Origin: an uncultured Dyadobacter sp.
GTDB taxonomy: Bacteria > Bacteroidota > Bacteroidia > Cytophagales > Spirosomataceae
Direction: 5' to 3'
Length of the DNA stretch: 7,724 nt
Assembly: GCA_946481035.1 (NCBI GenBank)
Contig: CAMLNK010000163.1
Location: forward strand, 1 to 7,724
Each line of letters starts with the position of its first letter. Position 1 is the stretch's first letter. The translations under genes were made by a program, and so were the position numbers. The notes under the pieces were generated by a model. That model saw nothing but the letters and a program-made list of their open reading frames with translations. It made no database searches and was not told where the DNA came from. Positions 1 through 6,707 of this stretch are shown here, piece by piece.

Positions 1-1289
1 ATCGCCTCGACCAGCGCGGCCATGGGCATGGAAAAGGTGTGATCTGGGATCAATGGAAAGACCCCAAATACTGCCAGGACGACGTGCCTGTGAAGCAGCA
101 GAAGGAGATCACCGGCCATGCCGTGCGCGCGATGTACCAGTACACGGGCGCGGCCGATGTAGCGTCCGTAACCCAGGACCCGGGCTATATGAATGCCATG
201 ACGGCCGTTTGGGAAGACGTTGTTTACCGCAACATGTACCTCACCGGCGGAATAGGCTCCTCCGGCCATAACGAGGGATTCACCGACGATTATGACTTAC
301 CCAACGGCGCCGCATACAGCGAGACCTGTGCCTCTGTGGGGATGGTATTCTGGAACCAGCGCATGAACGCCCTCACCGGCGACGCCAAGTACATCGATGT
401 CCTCGAACGCAGCCTGTATAATGGCGCATTGGATGGTCTGAGCCTCGCCGGAGATACGTTTTTCTACGGAAACCCGCTTTCTTCCGTCGGTAACAATGCC
501 CGCAGCGCGTGGTTCGGTACGGCATGCTGCCCTTCCAATATCGCCAGGCTGGTAGCGTCGGTCGGGGATTATATTTATGGTAAATCCGATGGGAAGATTT
601 GGGTGAACCTGTTTGTAGGCAGCAATACTAATTTTCAAATGGGTAAAACGGCTGTACCATTGAAAATGGATACGAATTACCCGTGGGACGGCAATGTGAA
701 GATCCAAGTTACTCCTGCACAGAAAGTGAAATATGCGTTGAATATTCGCATTCCAGGCTGGGCAGCCGAAACACCCGTTCCCGGAGGATTGTACAACTTT
801 GCGGGGTCAGCTAATGCAAAAGTCGAAATACTGCTGAATGGCAAGGCTGTTAACTATCAAATGGACAAGGGTTATGCTGTCATCGACCGTACCTGGCAGA
901 ATGGCGACGAGATTGAAGTGAAACTACCGATGGAAATCCGGCAAATCAAAGCCCGTAACGAGGTGAAAGCCGATGCCGATCGCATTGCGCTCCAACGCGG
1001 GCCGATTGTGTACTGTGTGGAAGGTGCCGACAATGCAGGCGAGGTATGGAACCTGCTCGTCCCAGCAAACCCTTCATTTAGCACACAAAAAAGCCAGATC
1101 ATGAACGAACAGGTGGTTGCTATCCAGGCCAATCTGCAAGTGGTAAAGCCCACATCCGATGGCCTGAATATAAAACCGGAACCGCAGACCGTGACCGCGA
1201 TTCCGTATTATACCTGGGCCAACCGCGGCCGCGGGCCGATGCAGGTGTGGCTGCCCGTGAAGATGAAGAATATCAGGATTGCGGAATAA
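1..1289 (+). CDS. GH127 beta-L-arabinofuranosidase-like glycoside hydrolase (C-terminal part, 5' end outside window)
   Basis: Glycoside hydrolase of family GH127 (formerly DUF1680), which removes terminal beta-L-arabinofuranose from plant glycans and hydroxyproline-linked arabinosides. The reading frame is open to the left edge (first whole codon at base 3), so the GTG at 39 is internal and the N-terminal (alpha/alpha)6 barrel start is missing. Counting from that GTG codon, the family landmarks are GHAVRA (27-32), YLTGGIGS (67-74), NEGF (E79), SETC (E95, C97) and the CCPSN pair (C163, C164). By motif order and the 16-residue E79-E95 spacing these match HypBA1 of Bifidobacterium longum: E322 acid/base, zinc ligands E338, C340 and C418, and C417 nucleophile/ligand. 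The active site therefore looks intact. The rest is beta-rich and ends in [14 protein letters not shown]. Export cannot be judged. Its tail overlaps the convergent dehydrogenase gene by 17 bp. Exact substrate is unknown; family assignment is firm. Confidence 0.93.
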   Translation, partial: RLDQRGHGHGKGVIWDQWKDPKYCQDDVPVKQQKEITGHAVRAMYQYTGAADVASVTQDPGYMNAMTAVWEDVVYRNMYLTGGIGSSGHNEGFTDDYDLPNGAAYSETCASVGMVFWNQRMNALTGDAKYIDVLERSLYNGALDGLSLAGDTFFYGNPLSSVGNNARSAWFGTACCPSNIARLVASVGDYIYGKSDGKIWVNLFVGSNTNFQMGKTAVPLKMDTNYPWDGNVKIQVTPAQKVKYALNIRIPGWAAETPVPGGLYNFAGSANAKVEILLNGKAVNYQMDKGYAVIDRTWQNGDEIEVKLPMEIRQIKARNEVKADADRIALQRGPIVYCVEGADNAGEVWNLLVPANPSFSTQKSQIMNEQVVAIQANLQVVKPTSDGLNIKPEPQTVTAIPYYTWANRGRGPMQVWLPVKMKNIRIAE

Positions 1290-2565
1290 CCTCCCGCTTA
1301 TAGCGCCGCACCCGTAATACGGCCTGCTCTTTGTGCCCCATAAATCCCTCGATTTCGCACAAACGCATGCCATATTCGCCGATAATTACGCTCGCCTCGG
1401 GCGTACAGCGCTGATATGTACAGTTTTTCAAAAACTTACCGACCCACAAGCCGCCAGTATACCGGGCCGCTCCGTGGGTCGGTAGCGTATGGTTGGTACC
1501 GATCACCTTGTCGCCGTAGGCCACGTTGGTCTCCGGACCAAGAAATAGCGCGCCGTAGTTGGTCATGTTTTGGAGGAAATAATCGGGATTGCGCGTGAGC
1601 ACCTCCACGTGCTCGTAAGCCAGCTTGTCTGCCTCCGCGAGGGCTTCTGCCTCATCGGCGACCAGGATAATGGAACCATTATCGCGCCAGGCAACGCCCG
1701 CAATGTCGGCGGTAGGCAAGGTTTCCAGCTGGCGGTCGATCTCTTGCAATGTTTCGTGTGCGAGTTTTTCCGAGGTGGTAATCAAAGCACCGGGCGAGGT
1801 AGGCCCGTGTTCGGCCTGGCCCAGCAGGTCGCAGGCTACCATTTCGGCATCGGCTGTTTCGTCGGCGATTACCAGTATTTCCGTAGGCCCGGCGAACAAA
1901 TCGATGCCTACGCGGCCGTAGAGCTGCCTTTTTGCTTCTGCCACATAAGCATTACCCGGCCCGACGATCATATCCACCGCTTCGATGGTTTCAGTCCCCA
2001 AAGCCATCGCCGCCATAGCCTGCATGCCTCCCAAAATGTATATTTCATCCGCCCCCGCCATATGCATCGCCGCCACTGTCGCCGCAGGCATTTGTCCTTT
2101 GATCGGCGGTGTACAGCCAATTACCCGTTTCACACCCGCCACTTTGGCCGTCAGAATGCTCATATGCGCCGACGCCACCATCGGGTACCGCCCGCCGGGA
2201 ATGTAGCAACCCGCGCTGTTCACCGGAATGTTCTTATGGCCGAGAATCACACCCGGAAGCGTTTCCACCTCGATGTCGCGGATTGATTCGCGCTGCTTTT
2301 GTGCGAAAAAACGGATCTGCTGCTGCGCAAATGCAATGTCGTCGATCACCTGCTGCGGCACGGTTGCGATGATCGTGCGGATCTGTTCATCTCTCAACCG
2401 GAACGATTCCGATGACCAGTTATCGAATTTTTCCGAGTATTTCCGGACAGCCGCGTCGCCATTCGCTTCAATATCTTGAATGACTTCACGCACAACGGCG
2501 CTTACTTTTTCATCGGCCTCATGCTGCTCGGCGGCGCTTTTGCCCGGTTTTATAATTGTTGCCAT
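1273..2565 (-). CDS. Histidinol-dehydrogenase family protein, probably a catabolic (HpsN-like) alcohol dehydrogenase
   Basis: Zinc- and NAD-dependent dehydrogenase of the HisD fold, 430 aa, the usual family length. All HisD catalytic positions are visible: Q250 and H253 (GQAEHG), E318-H319 (YEHV), D352 (GDK) and H411 (GHKEQA), matching E. coli Q259, H262, E326/H327, D360 and H419. So it should oxidise a primary alcohol through an aldehyde to a carboxylate. The text resembles the proteobacterial branch containing HpsN, (R)-2,3-dihydroxypropane-1-sulfonate 3-dehydrogenase, rather than biosynthetic HisD: FDNW near the N-terminus, [32 protein letters not shown] and a Tyr-Gln-Arg-Cys stretch near 384. 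No other his gene is nearby. Start is the ATG at 2565, preceded by AT-rich sequence without Shine-Dalgarno. It is divergent from the Crp/Fnr gene. The family is certain; the branch is recalled from sequence style, not searched, and the substrate is unknown. Confidence 0.9.
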   Translation of the reverse strand: MATIIKPGKSAAEQHEADEKVSAVVREVIQDIEANGDAAVRKYSEKFDNWSSESFRLRDEQIRTIIATVPQQVIDDIAFAQQQIRFFAQKQRESIRDIEVETLPGVILGHKNIPVNSAGCYIPGGRYPMVASAHMSILTAKVAGVKRVIGCTPPIKGQMPAATVAAMHMAGADEIYILGGMQAMAAMALGTETIEAVDMIVGPGNAYVAEAKRQLYGRVGIDLFAGPTEILVIADETADAEMVACDLLGQAEHGPTSPGALITTSEKLAHETLQEIDRQLETLPTADIAGVAWRDNGSIILVADEAEALAEADKLAYEHVEVLTRNPDYFLQNMTNYGALFLGPETNVAYGDKVIGTNHTLPTHGAARYTGGLWVGKFLKNCTYQRCTPEASVIIGEYGMRLCEIEGFMGHKEQAVLRVRRYKREVIPQS

Positions 2566-2594
2566 GGGTTTGGTACTGTTAATTTTTGGTATTT

Positions 2595-2602
2595 CAAAAA
2601 TA
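2595..2602 (-). promoter_or_regulatory. Candidate Bacteroidota -7 promoter element for the HisD-like gene
   Basis: On the minus strand these bases read TATTTTTG, an exact fit to the Bacteroidota -7 consensus TAnnTTTG, 29 bases before the start codon. This would give a short leader of roughly 20-25 nt. No convincing -33 TTG lies about 19 bases further upstream, so the call rests on one short AT-rich match. Confidence 0.35.
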
Positions 2603-2733
2603 AGGGCGCTCCTGCCGGTGTGCTATTACTTTTATAGCGGTTTGTGATACAATCTTTCGGCACAGGCGTGAACCTTCGCAGTCTCATTAACTTTATACCC
2701 ATACCAGCTACCCATCGATTTACATCATAATCT

Positions 2734-3327
2734 ATGAATCCAAGTCCAGTTATTGATAAATTCATCCGGTACCTCACCGATAAAATCGCTCTTTCAGCCG
2801 AAGAAACGGCGCAAATTGTACAGGTGTGTATTCCGAAGAAAATCCGCAAGCGGCAGCTGTTGTTGCAGGAAGGGGATGTCTGGAAATACAATGCGTTCGT
2901 GAGCAACGGCTTTTTAAGAACCTATTCTATTGATAATAAGGGCAATGAGCATATCCTAAACTTTGCACCGGAAAATTACTGGTCGGGCGACCGCGAGAGC
3001 CTGATGACCGGCAAACCTTCCCGGTTCAATATCGAAGCCATTGAGGATACCGATGTGGTTTTGATTACCAAAGAAAATTTCGACCAGCTTTGCCGCTCCA
3101 TCCCGCATTTGAACGACCTGATCAATGCGATTCTGCATAAAAGCTTTGTCGTTTCGCAGGATCGCATTCACGCGGGCATCAGCTTGTCCGCCGAAGAAAA
3201 GTACCAGAAGTTTTTAGACCAATACCCGCAGATCGCCAACCGCATTCCGCAGCATATGATCGCTTCCTACATCGGCATCACGCCCGAAACGCTTACGCGC
3301 ATCCGACGCAACAACACAGGTAAATAG
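2734..3327 (+). CDS. Crp/Fnr-family transcriptional regulator
   Basis: Cytoplasmic DNA-binding regulator, 197 aa, normal for the short Crp/Fnr proteins common in Bacteroidota. Residues about 30-120 form the cyclic-nucleotide-binding-like beta roll: KRQLLLQEGD, then a VSNGFLRTYSID strand pair, then an SGDRESLMTGKPS loop. Residues about 124-150 form the long dimerisation helix. The C-terminus carries a compact winged-helix reading head, IPQHMIASYIGITPETLTRIRR (about 171-192). The loop that in E. coli CRP holds the cAMP-binding Glu and Arg-Ser motif is replaced by SGDRESLMTG, so cAMP sensing is doubtful and the ligand is unknown. No Fnr-type N-terminal cysteine cluster is seen. The gene is divergent from the HisD-like gene across 168 bp and precedes the SDR gene, so either could be its target. 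Start is the ATG at 2734, which gives a full-length domain. Confidence 0.88.
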   Translation: MNPSPVIDKFIRYLTDKIALSAEETAQIVQVCIPKKIRKRQLLLQEGDVWKYNAFVSNGFLRTYSIDNKGNEHILNFAPENYWSGDRESLMTGKPSRFNIEAIEDTDVVLITKENFDQLCRSIPHLNDLINAILHKSFVVSQDRIHAGISLSAEEKYQKFLDQYPQIANRIPQHMIASYIGITPETLTRIRRNNTGK

Positions 3328-3339
3328 CTGTTTTCGGCA

Positions 3340-3388
3340 TTTCCATTGACATTTGTTTGTTATTTTTTCAAGCAAATGTCAATGGAGA
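3340..3388. repeat. Long inverted repeat (20-bp stem, 9-nt loop) between regulator and SDR genes
   Basis: Arms 3340-3359 and 3369-3388 pair along 20 positions: 18 Watson-Crick pairs plus two G-T pairs (3341/3387, 3356/3372). The core, CCATTGACATTTG at 3343-3355 against CAAATGTCAATGG at 3373-3385, is perfect. The loop is TTATTTTTT. It begins 13 bases after the Crp/Fnr stop codon. No T-tract follows the stem on either strand, so it is not a canonical intrinsic terminator. It could be a 3' mRNA-stabilising or Rho-linked hairpin, an operator, or a small element remnant. Confidence 0.85.
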
Positions 3389-3405
3389 CCGGCCTGCCCG
3401 GGTTG

Positions 3406-3413
3406 CAACTTTG
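3406..3413 (+). promoter_or_regulatory. Candidate -7 promoter element for the SDR gene
   Basis: CAACTTTG followed by CA differs from the Bacteroidota -7 consensus TAnnTTTG only at its first base. It lies 28 bases before the chosen SDR start codon and just after the hairpin, where a promoter would be expected if the SDR gene is transcribed separately. No clear -33 TTG is seen. Confidence 0.3.
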
Positions 3414-3441
3414 CATCGTCAAACTATTAAAATTTACGACG

Positions 3442-4299
3442 ATGAACAAGACAGTTTTTATTACCGGAACCAGTACCGGTTTTGGTAAACTCACCGCAAC
3501 TACTTTGGCCAATGCAGGCCTTACCGTCATAGCAGGCATGCGCAACACCGCGGGCAAAAACCGGGCGGTAGCCGAAGAACTGGGCGCCATTCCTAATATA
3601 GAAGTGGTTGAAATAGACCTCACCGACGATGCTTCGGTCAGTAAAGCTTTTGAATATGTACTGGCAAAACATGGCAAAATCGACGTTCTGGTAAACAATG
3701 CAGCCGTGAGCGGTTTTGGCGTGTTCGAATCGTACACAGTGGACCGGATCCGCGAAATGTTCGAGATCAATTTTTACGGGGTAGTACGCACTTATCAGGC
3801 GGTGTTACCTTCGATGCGTGCGGCGAAAAGCGGGCTGATTATCAACATTACCTCCGGCGCAAGTGGCCACACGCTACCATTCATGGTGCCGTACCTGGCC
3901 TCGAAATTCGGGGTGGAAAGTATTACCGAGGGCGTGCAGGACGAGTTGAAGCAATTTGGGATCGATAATGTGTCAATCCAACCCGGCGTGTATCCGACGG
4001 AAATGAATACCGGAGCGAAGGCGGGGGTTCACGGGAATAAACCGGAAGTCGCGCAGGAATACGATCCGCTGGCGACCGAGCAGTTCAATGCATTGGGACA
4101 GGGACTTTTCGGGAAAATGGCTGAGTTTGATATGAACCCGCAAACCATTGCCGATGGCGTACTTGAACTGATCCAAATGCCGGCTGGCCAACGTCCGTTG
4201 CGCTTCCCGCTCGACGCCATTGCACAAGGCACTGATGCAGAGTTCATTAATGCACGTGCCGATATCAAGGCGAAATGGGTCGCCGCGTACATGAACTGA
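3442..4299 (+). CDS. Classical short-chain dehydrogenase/reductase (SDR) oxidoreductase
   Basis: NAD(P)-dependent oxidoreductase with a Rossmann fold, 285 aa, soluble. The cofactor loop TGTSTGFG is at 8-15, D59 sits in the adenine-contacting EIDLTD segment, and NNAA is at 85-88 (usually NNAG). The catalytic tetrad is complete: N110 (EINFYG), S138, Y151 and K155 (YLASK), with the standard 12 residues between Ser and Tyr. The substrate region after PGVYPTEM (181-188) is variable, so the substrate cannot be named. The ATG at 3442 is chosen because it puts the first beta strand (KTVFITG) right at the N-terminus. An in-frame ATG at 3346 would add 32 non-homologous residues and lies inside the hairpin. 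It is followed after 106 bp by an AraC regulator in the same direction, a frequent pairing in which the regulator controls the SDR. Confidence 0.92.
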   Translation: MNKTVFITGTSTGFGKLTATTLANAGLTVIAGMRNTAGKNRAVAEELGAIPNIEVVEIDLTDDASVSKAFEYVLAKHGKIDVLVNNAAVSGFGVFESYTVDRIREMFEINFYGVVRTYQAVLPSMRAAKSGLIINITSGASGHTLPFMVPYLASKFGVESITEGVQDELKQFGIDNVSIQPGVYPTEMNTGAKAGVHGNKPEVAQEYDPLATEQFNALGQGLFGKMAEFDMNPQTIADGVLELIQMPAGQRPLRFPLDAIAQGTDAEFINARADIKAKWVAAYMN

Positions 4300-4301
4300 C
4301 C

Positions 4302-4316
4302 GTAGCGCATTGCTAC
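4302..4316 (+). terminator. Weak hairpin after the SDR gene, possible terminator
   Basis: GTAGC (4302-4306) and GCTAC (4312-4316) form a 5-bp stem with a 5-nt loop, two bases after the SDR stop codon, followed by only TTTC. The position suits a terminator, but the stem and T-run are both short. Confidence 0.22.
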
Positions 4317-4355
4317 TTTCCTGCTCATTCCTGATACTATCTTTCACAAAATAGC

Positions 4356-4399
4356 GGGTTTTGAAAAATTGCATTAGTTTACAATACCATCCAAAACCC
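4356..4399. repeat. 8-bp inverted repeat in the leader of the AraC-family gene
   Basis: GGGTTTTG (4356-4363) is perfectly complementary to CAAAACCC (4392-4399), separated by 28 bases and ending 6 bases before the chosen ATG at 4406. In RNA it could fold next to the ribosome landing site; in DNA it could be a split operator. Eight base pairs at this spacing can arise by chance. Confidence 0.45.
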
Positions 4400-4405
4400 A
4401 CCGAT

Positions 4406-5275
4406 ATGAAAGCCGTTGAATTCCACTTGCCACAGGACGTCGACAAGTCCTTCATTGTTTTTCGCGAAACGGGTGATTTCTTCCCTGCGCCCTGGCATTA
4501 CCATGCTCATTACGAATTCGTTATGGTCAACAAAAGCACGGGCCGGCGCATGGTGGGTGATCATATCGGATATTTTGAAGAGGACGACCTGGTGTTTATG
4601 GGCTCGTTGTTGCCACACGTGTGGGTCAACGACCCGATCTATCTCGAACGCCGCGCACCCGAGAAAGCCGACGCCCTGGTGATCCATTTCACCGACGATT
4701 TCCTGGGAGAGGACTTTATGACTATTCCGGAAATAGACGATTTCAGGAAAGTACTCAAACTGGCAGACCGGGGTATGGCGCTGCGTGGAGAAACGCGTGA
4801 CCGGATCAACGCGCTCATCCGCGCTATGCCTGCACAGAATGGCCTGCAAAGGCTCTCATCGCTGATGCTGATCTTCGATATCATGTCCAGTACCACGGAA
4901 TTCGATCTTTTGGCCAGCCCGCGCTTTGTGCAGAACTTCCATTTCGATTCTTCCGACCGCTTTAAAAAGATTACCGGCTACATTATGCAGAATTTCGACA
5001 AGGACATCAGCCTCGCTGAAATCGCGTCCGTCGGTAATATGGGCGTCACCGCATTTTGTAATTTTTTCAAGGAGCAGTTCCGGGTCACCTTTGTAGAGTA
5101 CCTTACCACCGTGCGCATCGGCCACGCTTGCAAGCTGCTCTCCGAGCACGACCGAAATGTGGTGGAGGTCGCCTATGAATGCGGGTTCAATAACCTTGCG
5201 AATTTCAACCGGCAATTCAAAAAACTCAAAAACATGACGCCCAGCGACTACCGCAGGACGCTGATCGTCCGGTAA
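4406..5275 (+). CDS. AraC-family transcriptional regulator with cupin-like sensor domain
   Basis: One-component transcription factor, 289 aa, the usual family length. The N-terminal half is a cupin-like sensor: PAPWHYHAHYEFVMV (28-41) with the histidine cluster typical of AraC-type cupins, then DLVFMGSLLPHVWVND (61-76). The C-terminal DNA-binding domain has two helix-turn-helix units, at about 201-222 (ISLAEIASVGNMGVTAF and following) and 251-272 (NVVEVAYECGFNNLANFN and following). It finishes with the family signature region ending in KNMTPSDYRR (276-285). The ATG at 4406 is preferred over an upstream in-frame TTG at 4361, which would add 15 residues lacking family character. The gene lies 106 bp downstream of the SDR gene and converges on the ceramidase-like gene with 30 bp between them. 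A likely target is the SDR gene or the neighbouring catabolic genes (inference). A weak -7-like TATCTTTC lies at 4338-4345. The inducer is unknown. Confidence 0.93.
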   Translation: MKAVEFHLPQDVDKSFIVFRETGDFFPAPWHYHAHYEFVMVNKSTGRRMVGDHIGYFEEDDLVFMGSLLPHVWVNDPIYLERRAPEKADALVIHFTDDFLGEDFMTIPEIDDFRKVLKLADRGMALRGETRDRINALIRAMPAQNGLQRLSSLMLIFDIMSSTTEFDLLASPRFVQNFHFDSSDRFKKITGYIMQNFDKDISLAEIASVGNMGVTAFCNFFKEQFRVTFVEYLTTVRIGHACKLLSEHDRNVVEVAYECGFNNLANFNRQFKKLKNMTPSDYRRTLIVR

Positions 5276-5305
5276 CCGCCAGGCAGGGCTTTGTGAAATA
5301 TAGTA

Positions 5306-6679
5306 TCAGGATTGCAATCCGCGGATCAGCGTCAGCAGCTGTTCGCGGATATGTTCCTCGCTTCCCGGTGCCAGGCAGCTGTACCGGCACCGCCAGGTTT
5401 CGTAGCCGCCGCGTGCCATTTCGTGCCCGGGCGGTACATAGCCCGCATTACCGTTAGCCATTGAAATGGTAAAATAGTGCGCCACGCCCGCCTGCGTTTT
5501 CAGGTAAAGACCGGTTTCTGAGAAAAATTCGCCCGCCAGGCCGCCTATCACGCCATTTCCGATGCGGATCGCCTGGGCAGGACATTCACGCGTCGAAGGC
5601 ATTGCGTCGAGCAACAACTGCTCGCGCGCGTAAATCTGCACTAAACCTTTATGATCCGGCTCGATGGTCTCAAAACGGGCCGTGGCAATCACGCTGATCG
5701 CTTTTTCCAGCTCCTCGGCCGACGGCTTCACAATTTGGCAGGGTACCGACTGAAAAACAGCTCCTAAAACAGCCTCCGACTGCCATTTCAGCGTTTCGAC
5801 ACTCGCAACCAGCCGGTCGGCCAGATCCTGACCGATGTATGCGCTCTTTTCAAAATGCCCCGTCGGATACCGCTCGCTATCCTGAAAATCCCAGATATTG
5901 ACGTCGCCGCTCGTCCCATTGCTCATCATTCCAATAAATTCATCACCCGCATTCAACCGTTCGCGCAGCCGGTCGGAGAAGTAGCCGAAATAATCGGCAG
6001 AAATGGTGCCGTTCTCCCAGTCGCCCACGTAATGCAGCGAGTAGTTAGCCAAAATGCTGATCCAGCGCCCATCAATGCCTTGCACGGCCAGGAAACCAAG
6101 TTCGGGGTCAGTCGGTGCCACTCCGTAATCAATGTAAGCCTCCCCGCCGAACGGATTGGTTTTAACATCGTCCGTTTCGCCCGTAACCGGATTCAGCGGC
6201 GTATAACCGGGCTTCATCGCGTAACGCCTGCACAGCACGTGCTCGGGCGCTGCCACGACCCCGAACGCAATGCGCGCGGGACGAAGGTTTTGCAATGCTT
6301 CTTCAACTGCCTGCACGATCCGTCCCGGCAGCATTTTTTCATAAGCCGGGTCGGTGCTGCCTAAATGCACATCCGCCACCGAGCCGGCCGCGTGCGTATG
6401 CGTGCTCGCAATGAGCACATGCGTATGCGCGAGGCCGGTACGGGCCTCAATGGCCGCTTTAACGGCATCGACGAACTCCTTGGGCATCACGCAAATGTCC
6501 ACCATCACGAGCGCGACGGTCGTTTCGCCGCTTTGGAGCACCAGTGCTTTGGCATACAAATCGTCGTGAATGTAAGTCGCATAATGCGTGATAAAGTCGC
6601 CGTTAATGCGCGTGCCCAGCGGCGGTGTGGTCTTGACGCGCGCCGCGCCGGCCAGGAACGTATGGGTTGAAGTTGGCAT
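5306..6679 (-). CDS. Neutral-ceramidase-fold hydrolase-like protein, catalytic Ser position changed to Asn
   Basis: Protein of 457 aa related to the N-terminal domain of neutral/alkaline non-lysosomal ceramidases, zinc enzymes that split the amide of N-acylsphingosines. Visible landmarks: a GAARVKTTPPLGT start typical of the family (11-23), STHTHAAG (H94, H96), NYSLHYVGD (H216), SADYFGYFSDRLRE (227-240), NGTSGDVN (254-261), LAGEFFSETG (E384) and NAGYVPP (Y414). These match the His, His, Glu and Tyr zinc ligands of the Pseudomonas aeruginosa enzyme (H97, H204, E411, Y448). The nucleophile motif there is GDVSPN with Ser274; here it is GDVNIW, so Asn261 takes the Ser place. There is no signal peptide, unlike secreted ceramidases, and the protein is shorter (ceramidases are about 650-750 aa). 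The true substrate is therefore unlikely to be ceramide. The gene starts 28 bp after the dipeptidase stop, so it is probably second in an operon. Family fold is confident; function is unknown. Confidence 0.85.
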   Translation of the reverse strand: MPTSTHTFLAGAARVKTTPPLGTRINGDFITHYATYIHDDLYAKALVLQSGETTVALVMVDICVMPKEFVDAVKAAIEARTGLAHTHVLIASTHTHAAGSVADVHLGSTDPAYEKMLPGRIVQAVEEALQNLRPARIAFGVVAAPEHVLCRRYAMKPGYTPLNPVTGETDDVKTNPFGGEAYIDYGVAPTDPELGFLAVQGIDGRWISILANYSLHYVGDWENGTISADYFGYFSDRLRERLNAGDEFIGMMSNGTSGDVNIWDFQDSERYPTGHFEKSAYIGQDLADRLVASVETLKWQSEAVLGAVFQSVPCQIVKPSAEELEKAISVIATARFETIEPDHKGLVQIYAREQLLLDAMPSTRECPAQAIRIGNGVIGGLAGEFFSETGLYLKTQAGVAHYFTISMANGNAGYVPPGHEMARGGYETWRCRYSCLAPGSEEHIREQLLTLIRGLQS

Positions 6680-6707
6680 TTACTTTAATTAAAACAATGT
6701 ATCAAAC

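Noticed and set aside
1570..2286. A 238-codon open frame on the plus strand opposite the HisD-like gene
   Set aside because: It is the antisense shadow of a well-conserved HisD family gene, with low-complexity His/Arg-rich translation and no recognisable domain.
3346..3441. An in-frame 5' extension of the SDR gene starting at ATG 3346
   Set aside because: The extra 32 residues lie over the hairpin and promoter-like sequence and carry no SDR features; the Rossmann strand starts directly after the ATG at 3442.
4361..4405. TTG start for the AraC-family gene, adding 15 residues
   Set aside because: A rare start codon, no family similarity in the added residues, and an ATG at 4406 that fits the cupin domain boundary.
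5304..5315. 12-base match TATCAGGATTGC shared by the 3' ends of the HisD-like (1271-1282) and ceramidase-like genes
   Set aside because: A window of this size is expected to hold about one or two chance 12-base repeats, and the match does not extend.
5309..5320. Perfect 12-bp palindrome GGATTGCAATCC at the end of the ceramidase-like gene
   Set aside because: It has no loop, so it cannot form a terminator hairpin; it encodes the last codons and a single 12-bp palindrome is not strong evidence for an operator.
5855..6364. A 169-codon open frame opposite the ceramidase-like gene
   Set aside because: Shadow frame produced by codon bias of the real minus-strand gene; no family features.
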